A stretch of 43,292 bases of DNA from Candidatus Omnitrophota bacterium. GTDB taxonomy: Bacteria > Omnitrophota > Gorgyraeia > Zapsychrales > Fredricksoniimonadaceae. Within the stretch, counting starts at the first letter, position 1. The number at the start of each line of letters is the position of its first letter. The position numbers and the translations under genes were made by a program. Shown piece by piece: positions 7,901-16,605 of the stretch. The stretch is from assembly GCA_030650275.1 (NCBI GenBank), contig JAUSEK010000015.1, forward strand, positions 131,834 to 175,125, read 5' to 3'. The notes beneath the pieces are model-generated. The model ran no database searches, was not told where the DNA came from, and was given only the letters and a program-made list of their open reading frames with translations.

Positions 7901-8190
7901 AGGCGCTTAATCGTGATCACACCAACGCGGCGATGACGGGTGCGGATAAAGCCGCAGTGGCTGATGTTACCAAACCGTTCACTCGAGGCGGTATTGACAT
8001 GAACGCCGCGAACTTGAATTTGCAGATCAGGCGCGACGGCAAGGGCGTGCCGCTGCCGGTCAGTCAGCAGGACCTAGAAAACATCAAGCTCGACGGCTTG
8101 GTGCCGATCATCCTCGAGATCAAGCCCGCCATGGCCACCCCGTTACTCTCCGAACTGCAGGTTGCAGGAATGCAGCAGGCGAAGATATAA
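4948..8190 (+). CDS. Large modular exported protein, Omnitrophota-type, with (alpha/alpha)6-like region
   Basis: A 1080-residue protein with a Sec signal peptide (about residues 1-27, ending AYA before Asp). Residues 28 to about 395 form a region I recall from Omnitrophota proteins (SLSPEF, GITIHP, KLIKYFLASL, NLSPYEKDRII, VNTFNKVWIVPD); its function is unknown. Four DAAM-like linkers start at residues 400, 823, 898 and 993 and separate further modules. Module 404-815 begins with a twin-arginine-like signal (SRREAVGLLAGGAGLLL) and continues as a helical region resembling six-hairpin glycosidase-type folds, with repeated Gly/Trp/Tyr-rich segments. Modules 827-893 and 902-988 are not recognised. 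The last module (997-1080) contains GGIDMNAANLNLQIRRDGKG, also Omnitrophota-like. Two palindromic repeats are read in frame (residues 222-234 and 306-314). I start it at 4948 because the upstream promoter would not transcribe earlier starts. No enzymatic activity can be assigned. Confidence 0.85.
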   Translation: MIKKSLNVVFVAAFLLNTFGPMPAYADVRAIINRPYMPEPGVMVSLSPEFTPAHLKGITIHPDNALKFDFIIHKGDSNLAGQEKQEEYKKLIKYFLASLAVPDENQWVNLSPYEKDRIIKDDFGKTEMGRDLLSQDYLLKQITASLIYPEQGLGQKFWDKVYEQAFKQYGNTNIRVNTFNKVWIVPDNAVIYEKGNTAYVLKNHLKVMLEEDYLALNKNTILSPSVGRVREGGDKQVNALGSQIVREVILPALEKEVNEGKNFAMLRQVYSGMILAAWYKRALKESLLGKIYADKAKLKGMEYTSVIPAKAGIQSKDDIEGIYQRYLQAFKKGVYNYIKEDTDKYTKQVIPRKYFSGGTRGFDQAQISRVTSVDFAQASTIREDIANKMDMAAVALEEPDAAMMSRREAVGLLAGGAGLLLTEPVDALNIFSIQQNQPAKTLDATKAANWLKAQINTNGLIASFTGLHQADPSSGVTWMYNQGQAIQAFLAMGDIATAERLAKAILRLRRNGNVWFDGYMTQTGDPATKLAEQTQSQVGPAAVLGHAFLNLLEQTSDAGLAEDLLKASVGVSRFLNGLFQDRNNYGFVVTASGSRRATTEHNERAFAFYYQLYNVFNNQQHKHRAILEKYRNSLDVGGLKSRADKIIFWIQNKMWDAKLGRYQAGYENFATEQLLTSDNEQWGYTQYLAPVMAHVAGLNPRDFARGIDWLLKNLSTVTVNGITYKGVSRWKGASSLWGKGNAEAAAALSLLGRRAEAQELFRTLNFLQQGSGAVTEAYGQDTKAPWPNHFPFGSIEATVPAIIAARNYDPKFIAELASSAKPDAAMTVAEDIRQRINVQYGHYLEFSPENVEEIVQHLLSPARAIVDTGRQFVIDYDGQGNERYLSSALYRFSVRPIDAAMTAGTVIDPNQLELRWGPSITGRVTTYELVRMGSPERQLAGTLKVELNLEKKNTRIVWRGNGQGQASIEVTLPGLQELTWRQGIEALNRDHTNAAMTGADKAAVADVTKPFTRGGIDMNAANLNLQIRRDGKGVPLPVSQQDLENIKLDGLVPIILEIKPAMATPLLSELQVAGMQQAKI
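5612..5647. repeat. C-rich/G-rich palindromic repeat inside a coding region
   Basis: CTCCCCCTC near the left end faces GGAGGGGGGAGA at the right end, with a GTGGGGAGGG core between them. It is read in frame as residues 222-234 of the large exported protein (SPSVGRVREGG). A related element occurs just after the same gene at 8191-8224. Confidence 0.7.
5866..5885. repeat. ATTCCCGC...GCGGGAAT palindrome inside a coding region
   Basis: ATTCCCGC and GCGGGAAT flank GAAG. The DNA is of the widespread bacterial ATTCCCGC dispersed-repeat type, and it is translated here as VIPAKAGIQ (residues 306-314). That peptide is familiar as a repeat-derived insert in unrelated bacterial proteins. Confidence 0.8.
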
Positions 8191-8368
8191 CCCCCTCCCG
8201 TACCCTCCCCACAAGGGGGAGGGAATACGTTTCTCTAACTGCTAAACATTATCCCTTCGTTGGGCATACGCCTGGCGATGGTTTTTATTTATATACTTAA
8301 TTCAATTAAAGTATGATTTAGACATACTTTACTTGACTTAACTGCATTAATATGGTAAGTTTCTTATT
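8191..8368. repeat. Intergenic palindromic repeat and hairpin upstream of the ATPase gene
   Basis: Directly after the stop of the large gene, 8191-8224 is a CCCCCTCCC...GGGGGAGGG palindrome of the same kind as the one inside that gene; it could also serve as a transcription barrier. The rest is AT-rich. At 8309-8315 and 8323-8329, AAGTATG and CATACTT form an inverted repeat with a 7-base loop, a possible operator or weak hairpin about 40 bases before the ATPase start. I could not identify a well-spaced promoter. Confidence 0.5.
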
Positions 8369-9697
8369 ATGAAACGAAAAATCACTATAAAATTACTTCA
8401 ATGGAAGAATAGCGGCCGGCGTCAGCCTTTGCTCATGTATGGGGCAAGACAGGTGGGCAAGACCTATGTTATTGATGAGTTCGGCCGGAACAATTATGAG
8501 AATATCATTTATGTTAATCTTGAAACGAATTTGACCGTTGCCGCGGATTTCAATAATGATATTTCACCGCAACACATTATCAATTGTTTGGAAATGTTTT
8601 ATAAACAAAAAATAGTCCCCGGGAAAACGCTTATTTTTTTTGATGAGATCCAATCGTGCGAGCGGGTGTTGACCTCTTTAAAGTATTTCTGTGAGAGCGC
8701 CCCCGAATATCATATTATCGCGGCAGGAAGCCTTTTGGGCGTCGCGCTTAACCGGGAGAAATATTCTTTTCCTGTCGGGAAGGTTGACCTGCTGCATATG
8801 TATCCGTTGGACATGGAAGAATTCTTATGGGCAATGGGCAGAGAGCCGTTGGCAAACGAAATACGCGCTTGTTACGCGGATAACAGGCCGTTGTCCTCCA
8901 TGCTTCATGACGCGGGCTTAAGTTTGTATAAGGAGTATTTAATTGTCGGGGGGATGCCGGCCGTTATCAATGAGTATTGCAAGAGCCATCGGTTATTGGA
9001 CGCGGCCAATGTGCAATCGCTGATCGTTGACACCTATATAGCGGATATGGCAAAATATGCTACTCCTGGGGAAACGACAAAAATAATGGCGGCGTTCCAA
9101 TCCATACCGGCCCAGTTGGCCAAGGATAACAGGAAATTCCAATACAAGGTTGTTCAGCGCGGCGGTTCTGCTTCGATATTTGGAGCATCGATCGACTGGT
9201 TGTGCGCCGCCGGGCTGGTCATTAAATGCAACAAGGTTGAACGCGGGCAATCGCCGCTGGCGGTCCATCAGGATTTTTCAAGCTTTAAATTGTATATGGG
9301 GGATGTCGGGTTGTTGACCTTAAAGTCGGGGATGTCGACGCACAATATTTTAACACCCATTGAAAGCAACAATACTTTTATAGGCGCGATCGCTGAGAAT
9401 TATGTGGCGGACCAGTTGCGGGTCAATTGGAACGATCTTTATTATTGGGATTCCGCCCATACTGCCGAAATAGATTTTATTATTCAAGATCGAGACAAGA
9501 TCATTCCTGTGGAAGTCAAAGCCAGCGCGCACACTAAGTCCAGGAGTTTGTCGGTGTATAAGAAAATGTATTCCCCGCCTTACGCGATAAGGATATCGGC
9601 AAGGAATTTTGGGTTCGAGAATAATATAAAATCTGTGCCGCTGTACGCGGTGTTTTGCATCGAAGGAACAACGCACGCGCAGACAGCGGGAAATTAG
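8369..9697 (+). CDS. AAA_14 ATPase with C-terminal DUF4143 domain
   Basis: A 442-residue ATPase. The N-terminal half has the Walker A motif GARQVGKT (residues 25-32) and Walker B FFDEIQ (Asp92-Glu93). The C-terminal half is DUF4143-like, with EIDFIIQDRDK followed by PVEVKAS, a PD-(D/E)XK nuclease-like signature. The family is very common in bacteria and archaea, has no settled role and often behaves as a mobile accessory gene. Base composition looks more AT-rich than the flanking nadE and gltB genes, and repeats lie just upstream, so recent acquisition is plausible. It ends four bases before nadE but appears functionally unrelated to it. Confidence 0.9.
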   Translation: MKRKITIKLLQWKNSGRRQPLLMYGARQVGKTYVIDEFGRNNYENIIYVNLETNLTVAADFNNDISPQHIINCLEMFYKQKIVPGKTLIFFDEIQSCERVLTSLKYFCESAPEYHIIAAGSLLGVALNREKYSFPVGKVDLLHMYPLDMEEFLWAMGREPLANEIRACYADNRPLSSMLHDAGLSLYKEYLIVGGMPAVINEYCKSHRLLDAANVQSLIVDTYIADMAKYATPGETTKIMAAFQSIPAQLAKDNRKFQYKVVQRGGSASIFGASIDWLCAAGLVIKCNKVERGQSPLAVHQDFSSFKLYMGDVGLLTLKSGMSTHNILTPIESNNTFIGAIAENYVADQLRVNWNDLYYWDSAHTAEIDFIIQDRDKIIPVEVKASAHTKSRSLSVYKKMYSPPYAIRISARNFGFENNIKSVPLYAVFCIEGTTHAQTAGN

Positions 9698-9701
9698 GAA
9701 A

Positions 9702-11339
9702 ATGTTAAAAATAGCCATCGCCCAGATGAATGCCGTCGTCGGAGACCTTGCGGGCAATGCCCGCATGATCGCCGACTATGCCGCCCGCGCCCGCCAGGCC
9801 AAAGCAGACCTGGTCGTTTTTCCTGAACTGGCCCTGTGCGGGTATCCTCCTGAAGACCTGCTTTTTAAGAAACATTTTGTCGCCAACACGGTCAAGGCCC
9901 TGGATGCTTTGGTCAAGAAGATGACCGGCATCGCGGCGATCGTCGGTTTTGTGGATACCGACGGGGCGGGCCGGATCTATAATGCCGCCGCGTTCATCGT
10001 GGACGGTGCGCTCAAAGGCGTGTACCGCAAACGGGAACTGCCCAATTACGGGGTTTTTGACGAGCGCCGGTATTTTACGCCCGGCACCGACGAGGGGATC
10101 TTTACGCTCAAAGGCGTGACCATCGCTGTTAATATTTGCGAGGACATCTGGGTGAATAAAAGCGTGTATGCGGTTCAGGCTAAACGCAGGCCCGCGGTCA
10201 TGATCAACATTTCCTCTTCGCCTTATGAGACCGGCAAGCCGCGTGTGCGCGAAGCGTTGCTGCGCCGCCGCGTGCGGGAGACCAAAATTCCCATGGTGTA
10301 TGTGAACATGGTCGGCGGGCAGGATGAATTGGTCTTTGACGGGGCCAGCATGGTCATCGCTGTTGACGGCAAGGTCGCGGCCCGGGCCAAACAGTTCAGT
10401 GAAGATCTTTTGCTCACGGATTGCACGAAGACGGCAGGCGGCGTTTTGCCGCTCATGGATGAAAATGAGGAAATATACAATGCCCTGGTTACCGGAACGC
10501 GCGATTATGTGCGCAAGAACGGGTTTGCCAAGGTCGCGGTTGGCCTAAGCGGTGGCATTGATTCCGCCCTGGTGGCCATCATCGCCGTGGATGCTTTGGG
10601 CAAGGACAATGTCGTCGGGATCTCCATGCCGTCCCCATTTAACGTGAAGGCGACGCGCGCCGACGCGAGCCGGCTGGCGCGTAACCTCGGCATTGAGTTC
10701 AAGGAAATTCCCATCAAGGCCGTTTTTGCCGCGTTCCTTAAGGCGCTCAAAGGCCCTCCGGGCCTACGGCCCGATAGGGCCGGAGGCCATTTCAACGGTG
10801 GATCACCAGGCACTGCCGAGGAAAACCTGCAGGCGCGCATCCGCGGCAATCTCCTCATGGCATTTTCCAATAAATTCGGATGGCTTGTCCTGACCACCGG
10901 CAACAAGAGTGAAATGGCGGTCGGCTATTGTACGCTTTACGGCGACATGTCCGGCGGGTTCGCGGTGCTGAAAGATATTTTCAAGACCAGGGTCTATGAA
11001 TTGGCGCGTTGGCGTAATATCCGAAGCGGGGAATCGATCATTCCCAAGAGTGTTGTCCTGCGCGCCCCGTCGGCGGAGTTAAGGCCGGGTCAAACTGATG
11101 AACAAACCCTGGGTGCTTACGCGGACCTGGACCGCGTGCTGTCCGCTTATGTGGAGGGCCACCGGTCGGTCCAGGATATTGCCGGCACGACCCTACCCTT
11201 AAAATATGTTCAAAAGACGGCGCGGCTCGTGGACAGCAACGAGTATAAGCGCCGCCAAGCCCCGCCCGGGGTGAAGATTACCTCTCGCGCCTTCGGCAGG
11301 GACTGGCGCCTGCCCATCACCAACCGCTACAGGGAATAA
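9702..11339 (+). CDS. nadE: Glutamine-dependent NAD+ synthetase
   Basis: A 545-residue two-domain enzyme that amidates nicotinic acid adenine dinucleotide using glutamine. The nitrilase-like glutaminase domain is residues 1 to about 260, starting KIAIAQMNAVVGDL, with active-site Cys146 in VNICEDIW. The synthetase domain follows with the ATP-pyrophosphatase loop GLSGGIDSALV and later TTGNKSE. Between LKALK and EENLQARIRG there is an extra segment of about 15-18 residues (around 349-366) encoded by a GC-rich palindrome. The active-site motifs are intact, so the enzyme is probably functional. A weak AGGA precedes the start. A GT2 gene follows after three bases. Confidence 0.95.
   Translation: MLKIAIAQMNAVVGDLAGNARMIADYAARARQAKADLVVFPELALCGYPPEDLLFKKHFVANTVKALDALVKKMTGIAAIVGFVDTDGAGRIYNAAAFIVDGALKGVYRKRELPNYGVFDERRYFTPGTDEGIFTLKGVTIAVNICEDIWVNKSVYAVQAKRRPAVMINISSSPYETGKPRVREALLRRRVRETKIPMVYVNMVGGQDELVFDGASMVIAVDGKVAARAKQFSEDLLLTDCTKTAGGVLPLMDENEEIYNALVTGTRDYVRKNGFAKVAVGLSGGIDSALVAIIAVDALGKDNVVGISMPSPFNVKATRADASRLARNLGIEFKEIPIKAVFAAFLKALKGPPGLRPDRAGGHFNGGSPGTAEENLQARIRGNLLMAFSNKFGWLVLTTGNKSEMAVGYCTLYGDMSGGFAVLKDIFKTRVYELARWRNIRSGESIIPKSVVLRAPSAELRPGQTDEQTLGAYADLDRVLSAYVEGHRSVQDIAGTTLPLKYVQKTARLVDSNEYKRRQAPPGVKITSRAFGRDWRLPITNRYRE
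10752..10788. repeat. GC-rich palindromic element inserted in nadE
   Basis: GGCCCTCCGGGCCTA at 10752-10766 is nearly complementary to TAGGGCCGGAGGCC at 10775-10788. It lies in frame in the synthetase domain of nadE, in a linker just before the conserved EENLQARIRG segment, where relatives have a shorter connection. Confidence 0.7.
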
Positions 11340-11342
11340 ACC

Positions 11343-12056
11343 GTGACGCTTTCCATCATCATCCCGGCCTATAACGAGGCCGTCACCATCGGCGCTGTCC
11401 TTGAAAAAGTCCTGGCTGTGCCTTTGCCCGGCGGTTTGACTCGCGAGATCATTGTGGTCAATGACGGATCCACCGACGGGACAGAGCAGGCGCTGAAAAG
11501 TTGGGCCGGCCACTCACCTATCACGATCATCCATCAGGCCAATCAGGGCAAGGCCGGGGCCATCAGGACGGGAATGAAGCAGGCGTCCGGCGATATTTTG
11601 CTCATCCAGGACGCGGATCTGGAATATGATCCCGCGCAGTATCCCGGGCTTTTGCAACCGATCCTTGAAGACCGGGCCCAGGTGGTCTATGGCTCACGAT
11701 TTTTGGGCAATATCCAGAACATGTCCCGGATCGATCGCTTCGCCAATAACGTTTCCAATACCATGTTCCGTTGGCTTTACGGGGCAGTGATCACCGACAT
11801 CAACACCTGTTACAAGGCGTTCACCCGCAAAGCCCTGGAAGGCATTACCATGAATGCCCGCAATTTTGCCTTTGAGACCGAGATCACGGTCAAATTCATC
11901 CAAAAAGGCCTCTTCATCAAGGAGGTCCCCATCCATTACGCGGCCCGCACCCGCCAAGAAGGCAAGAAGATCCGCTGGGGCACGGCATTGCAAATGTTCT
12001 GGCCCATCCTGTACCAGCGCTTCAATTTTAATTGTATTTTAGGTAGAAAAAGTTAA
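11343..12056 (+). CDS. Family 2 glycosyltransferase (polyprenyl-phosphate sugar transferase-like)
   Basis: A 237-residue inverting GT-A glycosyltransferase. The N-terminus TLSIIIPAYNEAVTIG and VVNDGSTDGT binds the nucleotide sugar, and the metal-binding DXD-type motif appears as QDADLEYDP. The pattern resembles dolichol- or undecaprenyl-phosphate glucosyl/mannosyltransferases (DPM1/GtrB-like), but there are no C-terminal membrane helices, so a soluble DPM1-like enzyme is the best guess. It starts with GTG three bases after the nadE stop and is probably cotranscribed with it. Donor and acceptor are unknown. Confidence 0.9.
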   Translation: MTLSIIIPAYNEAVTIGAVLEKVLAVPLPGGLTREIIVVNDGSTDGTEQALKSWAGHSPITIIHQANQGKAGAIRTGMKQASGDILLIQDADLEYDPAQYPGLLQPILEDRAQVVYGSRFLGNIQNMSRIDRFANNVSNTMFRWLYGAVITDINTCYKAFTRKALEGITMNARNFAFETEITVKFIQKGLFIKEVPIHYAARTRQEGKKIRWGTALQMFWPILYQRFNFNCILGRKS

Positions 12057-12059
12057 AAT
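12032..12059 (+). promoter_or_regulatory. Possible promoter of gltBD
   Basis: TTGTAT at 12032-12037 and TAAAAT at 12054-12059 with a 16-base spacer overlap the end of the preceding GT2 gene. The -35 is poor (three of six consensus bases), so this is a tentative call. Confidence 0.4.
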
Positions 12060-12093
12060 ATGAAGGTTTTGTCTCGTCGTAATAATGGGATAA

Positions 12094-15000
12094 ATGGGGA
12101 AGAGAATGTCTTTACCGCCCAAACAGGGACTCTACGATCCGCAAAATGAGCACGACAGCTGCGGGGTCGGTTTTATTGTTAATATCAAGGGCCGCAAGAC
12201 CCATGATATTATCCGTTCCGGCATCCAGATCCTGGAAAATTTGACCCATCGCGGGGCCTGCGGCTGTGATCCCGAAACCGGGGACGGTGCGGGCATCATG
12301 ATCCAGATGCCCGATGCTTTTTTGCGCAAGGAAATGGCTAAAAAAGACATCACCCTGCCGCCCGCGGGCGATTACAGCGCCGGGCTTGTTTTTTTGCCGC
12401 CCAACTCGGAAGACCGCAACACCATTGAAGGGTGGACCGAGCATATCATCCATGAAGAAGGCCAGAAACTTTTGGGCTGGCGCGAAGTGCCGCATGACTC
12501 AACAAAGATCGGGCGCGTGGCCCGTTCCGTCGAGCCGGTATTCAAACAATTGTTCATCGCCCGCGGCAGGAAGACCAAGGCGGAGGATTTTGACCGCAAA
12601 CTTTACGTCATCCGCAAACGGCTGTGGAACAAGGTCTATTATTCCACACTGCCCCAGAAAAATTATTACTATTTCTGCAGTTTGAACAGCCATACCCTGG
12701 TGTACAAAGGCCAGCTCATGTCCGAGCAGCTGGACCGCTTTTTCCTGGACCTGGCTGACCCGCTGATGACTTCCGCCATCGCGCTCATCCACTCGCGCTA
12801 TTCAACCAATACGTTCCCCAGCTGGGCTTTGGCGCATCCCTACCGGATGATCGCCCATAACGGGGAGATCAACACCCTGCGCGGCAACATCAACTGGATC
12901 CATGCCCGCGAAAAGCAATTTGTTTCCAGGGCTTTCGGCGACGATCTGGAAAAGGTCCTGTCCATTGTGGTGCCGCATGGTTCGGACACCGCCACGTTTG
13001 ACAATGTGCTGGAGATGCTCGTCTTGTCCGGCCGTTCTTTGCCGCACGCGGTCATGATGATGATCCCGGAAGCGTGGAGCGCCCACCAGGACATGGACCC
13101 CAAAAAGCGCGCGTTCTACGAATACCATTCCTGTCTGATGGAACCGTGGGACGGGCCGGCTTCCATCGCGTTTTCCGACGGGCGCTACGTCGGTGCGGTG
13201 CTGGACCGCAACGGCCTGCGCCCGTCACGTTATATCGTCACCACCGACGACCTTGTCATCATGGCTTCCGAAGCGGGTGTTTTGCCGGTCGCGGCAGAGA
13301 CGATCATCACCAAGGGCCGTTTGCAGCCGGGCAAGATGTTTTTGGTGGATACTAAAGAAGGTCGCATCATTGACGACAAAGAGATCAAGGACCAGGCCGC
13401 GTCCCGCCAGCCGTACGGACAATGGCTCAAGGACAATATCGTTGATCTGCGCACACTGCCTCAACCCAAAAAAGTCCATGGCCTTAACACCAAGACGCTC
13501 CTTGAACGCCAGCGCGCCTTCGGCTATACGCTGGAAGACATTAAAATAATTTTGATGCCTATGGCTTTGTTGGGGGAAGAGGCCACAGGGTCCATGGGCG
13601 CGGACACGCCTTTGGCCGTGCTCTCCGACCGGCCGCAATTGCTATACAGTTATTTTAAACAGTTGTTCGCACAGGTCACCAACCCGCCCACCGACGCCAT
13701 CCGTGAAGAGATCATCATGGCCGAGGACATGATGCTGGGGGCCGAGGGCAATTTACTCGACGAGACACCGGCCCATTGTCATCGCCTGTGGATCCAGCGG
13801 CCGACCCTGACCAACGAAGAGCTGGAAAAGATCGCCCATGTCAATACCGGCAATCTCAAAAGCGCTGTCCTGCCCATTGTTTTTAAGAAAGAAGACGGGG
13901 CCAAGGGCATGGAGGCCGCGCTGGAGACCTTGTTCGCAAAAGCGGACGAAGGCATTGCCGCGGGCATCAGCATTTTTGTCCTTTCCGACCGGACGATGAA
14001 CGCGAAGAACGCGCCCATACCGGCTTTGCTGGCTTGCGCGGGGCTGCACCATCATTTGGTTCGCCGGGGCACGCGCACCAGGGCCAGCATCGTCGTCGAG
14101 ACCGGCGAGGCGAGGGAAATGCACCACTTCGCAGCCCTGATCGGTTACGGGGCCAATGCCGTCAATCCGTATCTGGCTTTTGAGACCATTGAGGCGCTCA
14201 TCGACGGGGAAAAACTTGAGGAAAAGATCGCTTGGAAGGACGCCGAGAAGAATTTCCTCAAGGCCTGCCATAAAGGACTGTATAAAATTATTTCCAAGAT
14301 GGGCATCTCCACCATCCAGTCCTATTGCGGGGCCCAGATCTTTGAGGCCGTGGGGCTGGGGGACGATTTGGTGGAGAAATATTTTACCGCGACCCCCTCG
14401 AGGATCGGCGGCATCGGCATTGCCGTTGTCGCCCAGGAGGTCTTAAAACGCCATGCCCAGGGGTATCCTGTTTTTCCAGGCGAAGACCATATGCTTGAGG
14501 AGGGCGGGGATTATTACTGGCGTCAGGAAGGGGAATTCCACCAGCTCAACCCGCAGACGATCGCGCTTTTGCAGCATTCAACCAAAAGCGGCGATTACAG
14601 GGTCTTTAAGCAATACGCCAAAACGATCAATGAGCAAAACAGGGGCCTGGCCAATATCCGCGGGCTTTTGAAATTTAAGACCGGCCATCCCATCTCCATC
14701 GACGAGGTTGAACCGGCCTCCGCCATTGTCCAGCGTTTCGCGACCGGGGCCATGAGTTACGGGTCCATTTCCAAGGAAGCGCATGAAACGCTGGCCATTG
14801 CCATGAACCGTCTGGGCGGTTTTTCCAACACCGGCGAAGGCGGGGAAGACCCTGAACGTTTCAAGAAAGAACCTAACGGCGACAGCAAGCGCAGCCGCAT
14901 CAAGCAGGTGGCGCAGGGCCGTTTCGGGGCCACCATTGAATATCTGGTCAACGCGGACCAATTGCAGATCAAGATGGCGCAGGGCGCCAAGCCCGGCGAG

Positions 15001-16605
15001 GGCGGCCAATTGCCCGGGCACAAGGTTTCCAAAGAGATCGCCAAGACACGCTACACCATGCCGGGGGTGGGGCTTATCTCCCCGCCGCCGCATCACGACA
15101 TTTATTCCATTGAGGATCTGGCCCAGCTGATCCATGACCTTAAAAATGCCAATCCGCAGGCCATGATCAGCGTCAAATTGGTCGCCGAGGTCGGGGTGGG
15201 CACTGTTGCCGCTGGCGTGTCCAAAGGCAAGGCGGACCACGTGCTCATTTCCGGGTTTGAGGGCGGCACCGGCGCGTCTCCGCAAACGTCCATCAAACAC
15301 GGCGGCCTGCCGATGGAATTGGGCATTGCCGAGACCCAGCAGGTTTTGGTCATGAACGATCTGCGCGGCCGCATCCGCGTGCAGACCGACGGGCAGTTGA
15401 AGACCGGCAGGGACGTTGTCATCGCCGCCATGCTTGGCGCCGACGAATTCGGGTTTTCCACGGCCGCACTGGTGACCCTGGGGTGCATCCTGTTGCGCAA
15501 ATGCCATTTGAACACCTGTTCCGTCGGTATCGCGACCCAGGATCCCGAGTTAAGAAAGAAATTTGAAGGCAAGCCGGAATACGTGATGAACTTTTTCACA
15601 TTCATCGCCGAGGAAGCGCGCGAGATCATGGCGGAATTGGGTGTTCGGAAATTTGAGGACTTAGTCGGCCGCGTGGACATGCTGGACGCCAGGGACACCA
15701 TTGACCATTGGAAGGCCAAAGGTGTTGACCTGACCAACATTTTGCACAAACCCGACGTTCCCAAGGGCACGGCCATCCGTCACACGGGCACCCAGGACCA
15801 TGGTTTGGAAAAGGCATTGGACAACACCCTGATCGAACGCTGTAAGGACGCCATTGAAAACAAGACGCCCGTGCGCTTGGCGAACCCCATCAAGAACACC
15901 AACCGCACGGTGGGGACCATGTTGTCATCGGTCATCGCCCGCAAATACGGTTTGGCGGGGTTACCGGACGATACCATCCAGATCAAATTTGAGGGGTCGG
16001 CGGGCCAGAGTTTCGGCGCGTTTTTAGCGCACGGGGTTTCTTTGACCCTGGAAGGCGAGGCCAATGATTATACGGGCAAAGGCCTTTCCGGCGGACGGAT
16101 CGTCATTTTTCCCCCGAAGGGGGCCAAGTTCGTTCCGGAGCAGAACATCATCGTCGGCAATGTCGTGCTGTACGGTGCGATCATGGGCACCATGTTCCTG
16201 CGCGGCCTGGCCGGCGAGCGTTTTGCCGTGCGCAACTCCGGCGCCGATGCCGTTGTTGAGGGTGTGGGCGATCACGGGTGCGAGTATATGACCGGCGGCA
16301 GGGTCGTTGTGTTGGGCCCGACGGGCAGGAATTTTGCCGCGGGCATGAGCGGCGGCATTGCCTATGTCTGGGACAAGGACCATGCGTTTGGGAAAAACTG
16401 CAACACAGGCATGGTGGACCTGCTTCCCGTCGAGGAAGAGCAAGACATCGCCGAACTTAAAAATTTGATCGAGCGGCATTTGAACCATACCGGCAGTGCG
16501 GTGGCAGAAGGGGTCCTGAAAGGTTGGGAGGGCATTTTGCCGCAGTTCGTCAAGGTGTTCCCGCGCGATTACCGCCGGGTCCTGGAAGAGGCCGCCAATG
16601 GGTGA
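12094..16605 (+). CDS. gltB: Glutamate synthase (NADPH), large subunit
   Basis: A 1503-residue GOGAT alpha subunit that transfers the glutamine amide to 2-oxoglutarate. The class II amidotransferase domain begins after a short propeptide; Cys23 in HDSCGVGF should become the N-terminal nucleophile. The central and FMN-binding regions contain [26 protein letters not shown] and [10 protein letters not shown]. The [3Fe-4S] cysteines are Cys1131, Cys1137 and Cys1142 ([13 protein letters not shown]). The C-terminal GXGXG-rich beta-helix ([13 protein letters not shown]) is complete. The start could also be ATG 12106, which gives the more usual [12 protein letters not shown]; neither start has a strong ribosome-binding site. 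The end overlaps gltD by 8 bases. Confidence 0.97.
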   Translation: MGKRMSLPPKQGLYDPQNEHDSCGVGFIVNIKGRKTHDIIRSGIQILENLTHRGACGCDPETGDGAGIMIQMPDAFLRKEMAKKDITLPPAGDYSAGLVFLPPNSEDRNTIEGWTEHIIHEEGQKLLGWREVPHDSTKIGRVARSVEPVFKQLFIARGRKTKAEDFDRKLYVIRKRLWNKVYYSTLPQKNYYYFCSLNSHTLVYKGQLMSEQLDRFFLDLADPLMTSAIALIHSRYSTNTFPSWALAHPYRMIAHNGEINTLRGNINWIHAREKQFVSRAFGDDLEKVLSIVVPHGSDTATFDNVLEMLVLSGRSLPHAVMMMIPEAWSAHQDMDPKKRAFYEYHSCLMEPWDGPASIAFSDGRYVGAVLDRNGLRPSRYIVTTDDLVIMASEAGVLPVAAETIITKGRLQPGKMFLVDTKEGRIIDDKEIKDQAASRQPYGQWLKDNIVDLRTLPQPKKVHGLNTKTLLERQRAFGYTLEDIKIILMPMALLGEEATGSMGADTPLAVLSDRPQLLYSYFKQLFAQVTNPPTDAIREEIIMAEDMMLGAEGNLLDETPAHCHRLWIQRPTLTNEELEKIAHVNTGNLKSAVLPIVFKKEDGAKGMEAALETLFAKADEGIAAGISIFVLSDRTMNAKNAPIPALLACAGLHHHLVRRGTRTRASIVVETGEAREMHHFAALIGYGANAVNPYLAFETIEALIDGEKLEEKIAWKDAEKNFLKACHKGLYKIISKMGISTIQSYCGAQIFEAVGLGDDLVEKYFTATPSRIGGIGIAVVAQEVLKRHAQGYPVFPGEDHMLEEGGDYYWRQEGEFHQLNPQTIALLQHSTKSGDYRVFKQYAKTINEQNRGLANIRGLLKFKTGHPISIDEVEPASAIVQRFATGAMSYGSISKEAHETLAIAMNRLGGFSNTGEGGEDPERFKKEPNGDSKRSRIKQVAQGRFGATIEYLVNADQLQIKMAQGAKPGEGGQLPGHKVSKEIAKTRYTMPGVGLISPPPHHDIYSIEDLAQLIHDLKNANPQAMISVKLVAEVGVGTVAAGVSKGKADHVLISGFEGGTGASPQTSIKHGGLPMELGIAETQQVLVMNDLRGRIRVQTDGQLKTGRDVVIAAMLGADEFGFSTAALVTLGCILLRKCHLNTCSVGIATQDPELRKKFEGKPEYVMNFFTFIAEEAREIMAELGVRKFEDLVGRVDMLDARDTIDHWKAKGVDLTNILHKPDVPKGTAIRHTGTQDHGLEKALDNTLIERCKDAIENKTPVRLANPIKNTNRTVGTMLSSVIARKYGLAGLPDDTIQIKFEGSAGQSFGAFLAHGVSLTLEGEANDYTGKGLSGGRIVIFPPKGAKFVPEQNIIVGNVVLYGAIMGTMFLRGLAGERFAVRNSGADAVVEGVGDHGCEYMTGGRVVVLGPTGRNFAAGMSGGIAYVWDKDHAFGKNCNTGMVDLLPVEEEQDIAELKNLIERHLNHTGSAVAEGVLKGWEGILPQFVKVFPRDYRRVLEEAANG

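Noticed and set aside
14578-15507. Long open frame on the minus strand inside gltB
   Set aside because: It is fully antisense to conserved gltB motifs, has no ribosome-binding site and its product has no recognisable features; it is a GC-rich shadow.
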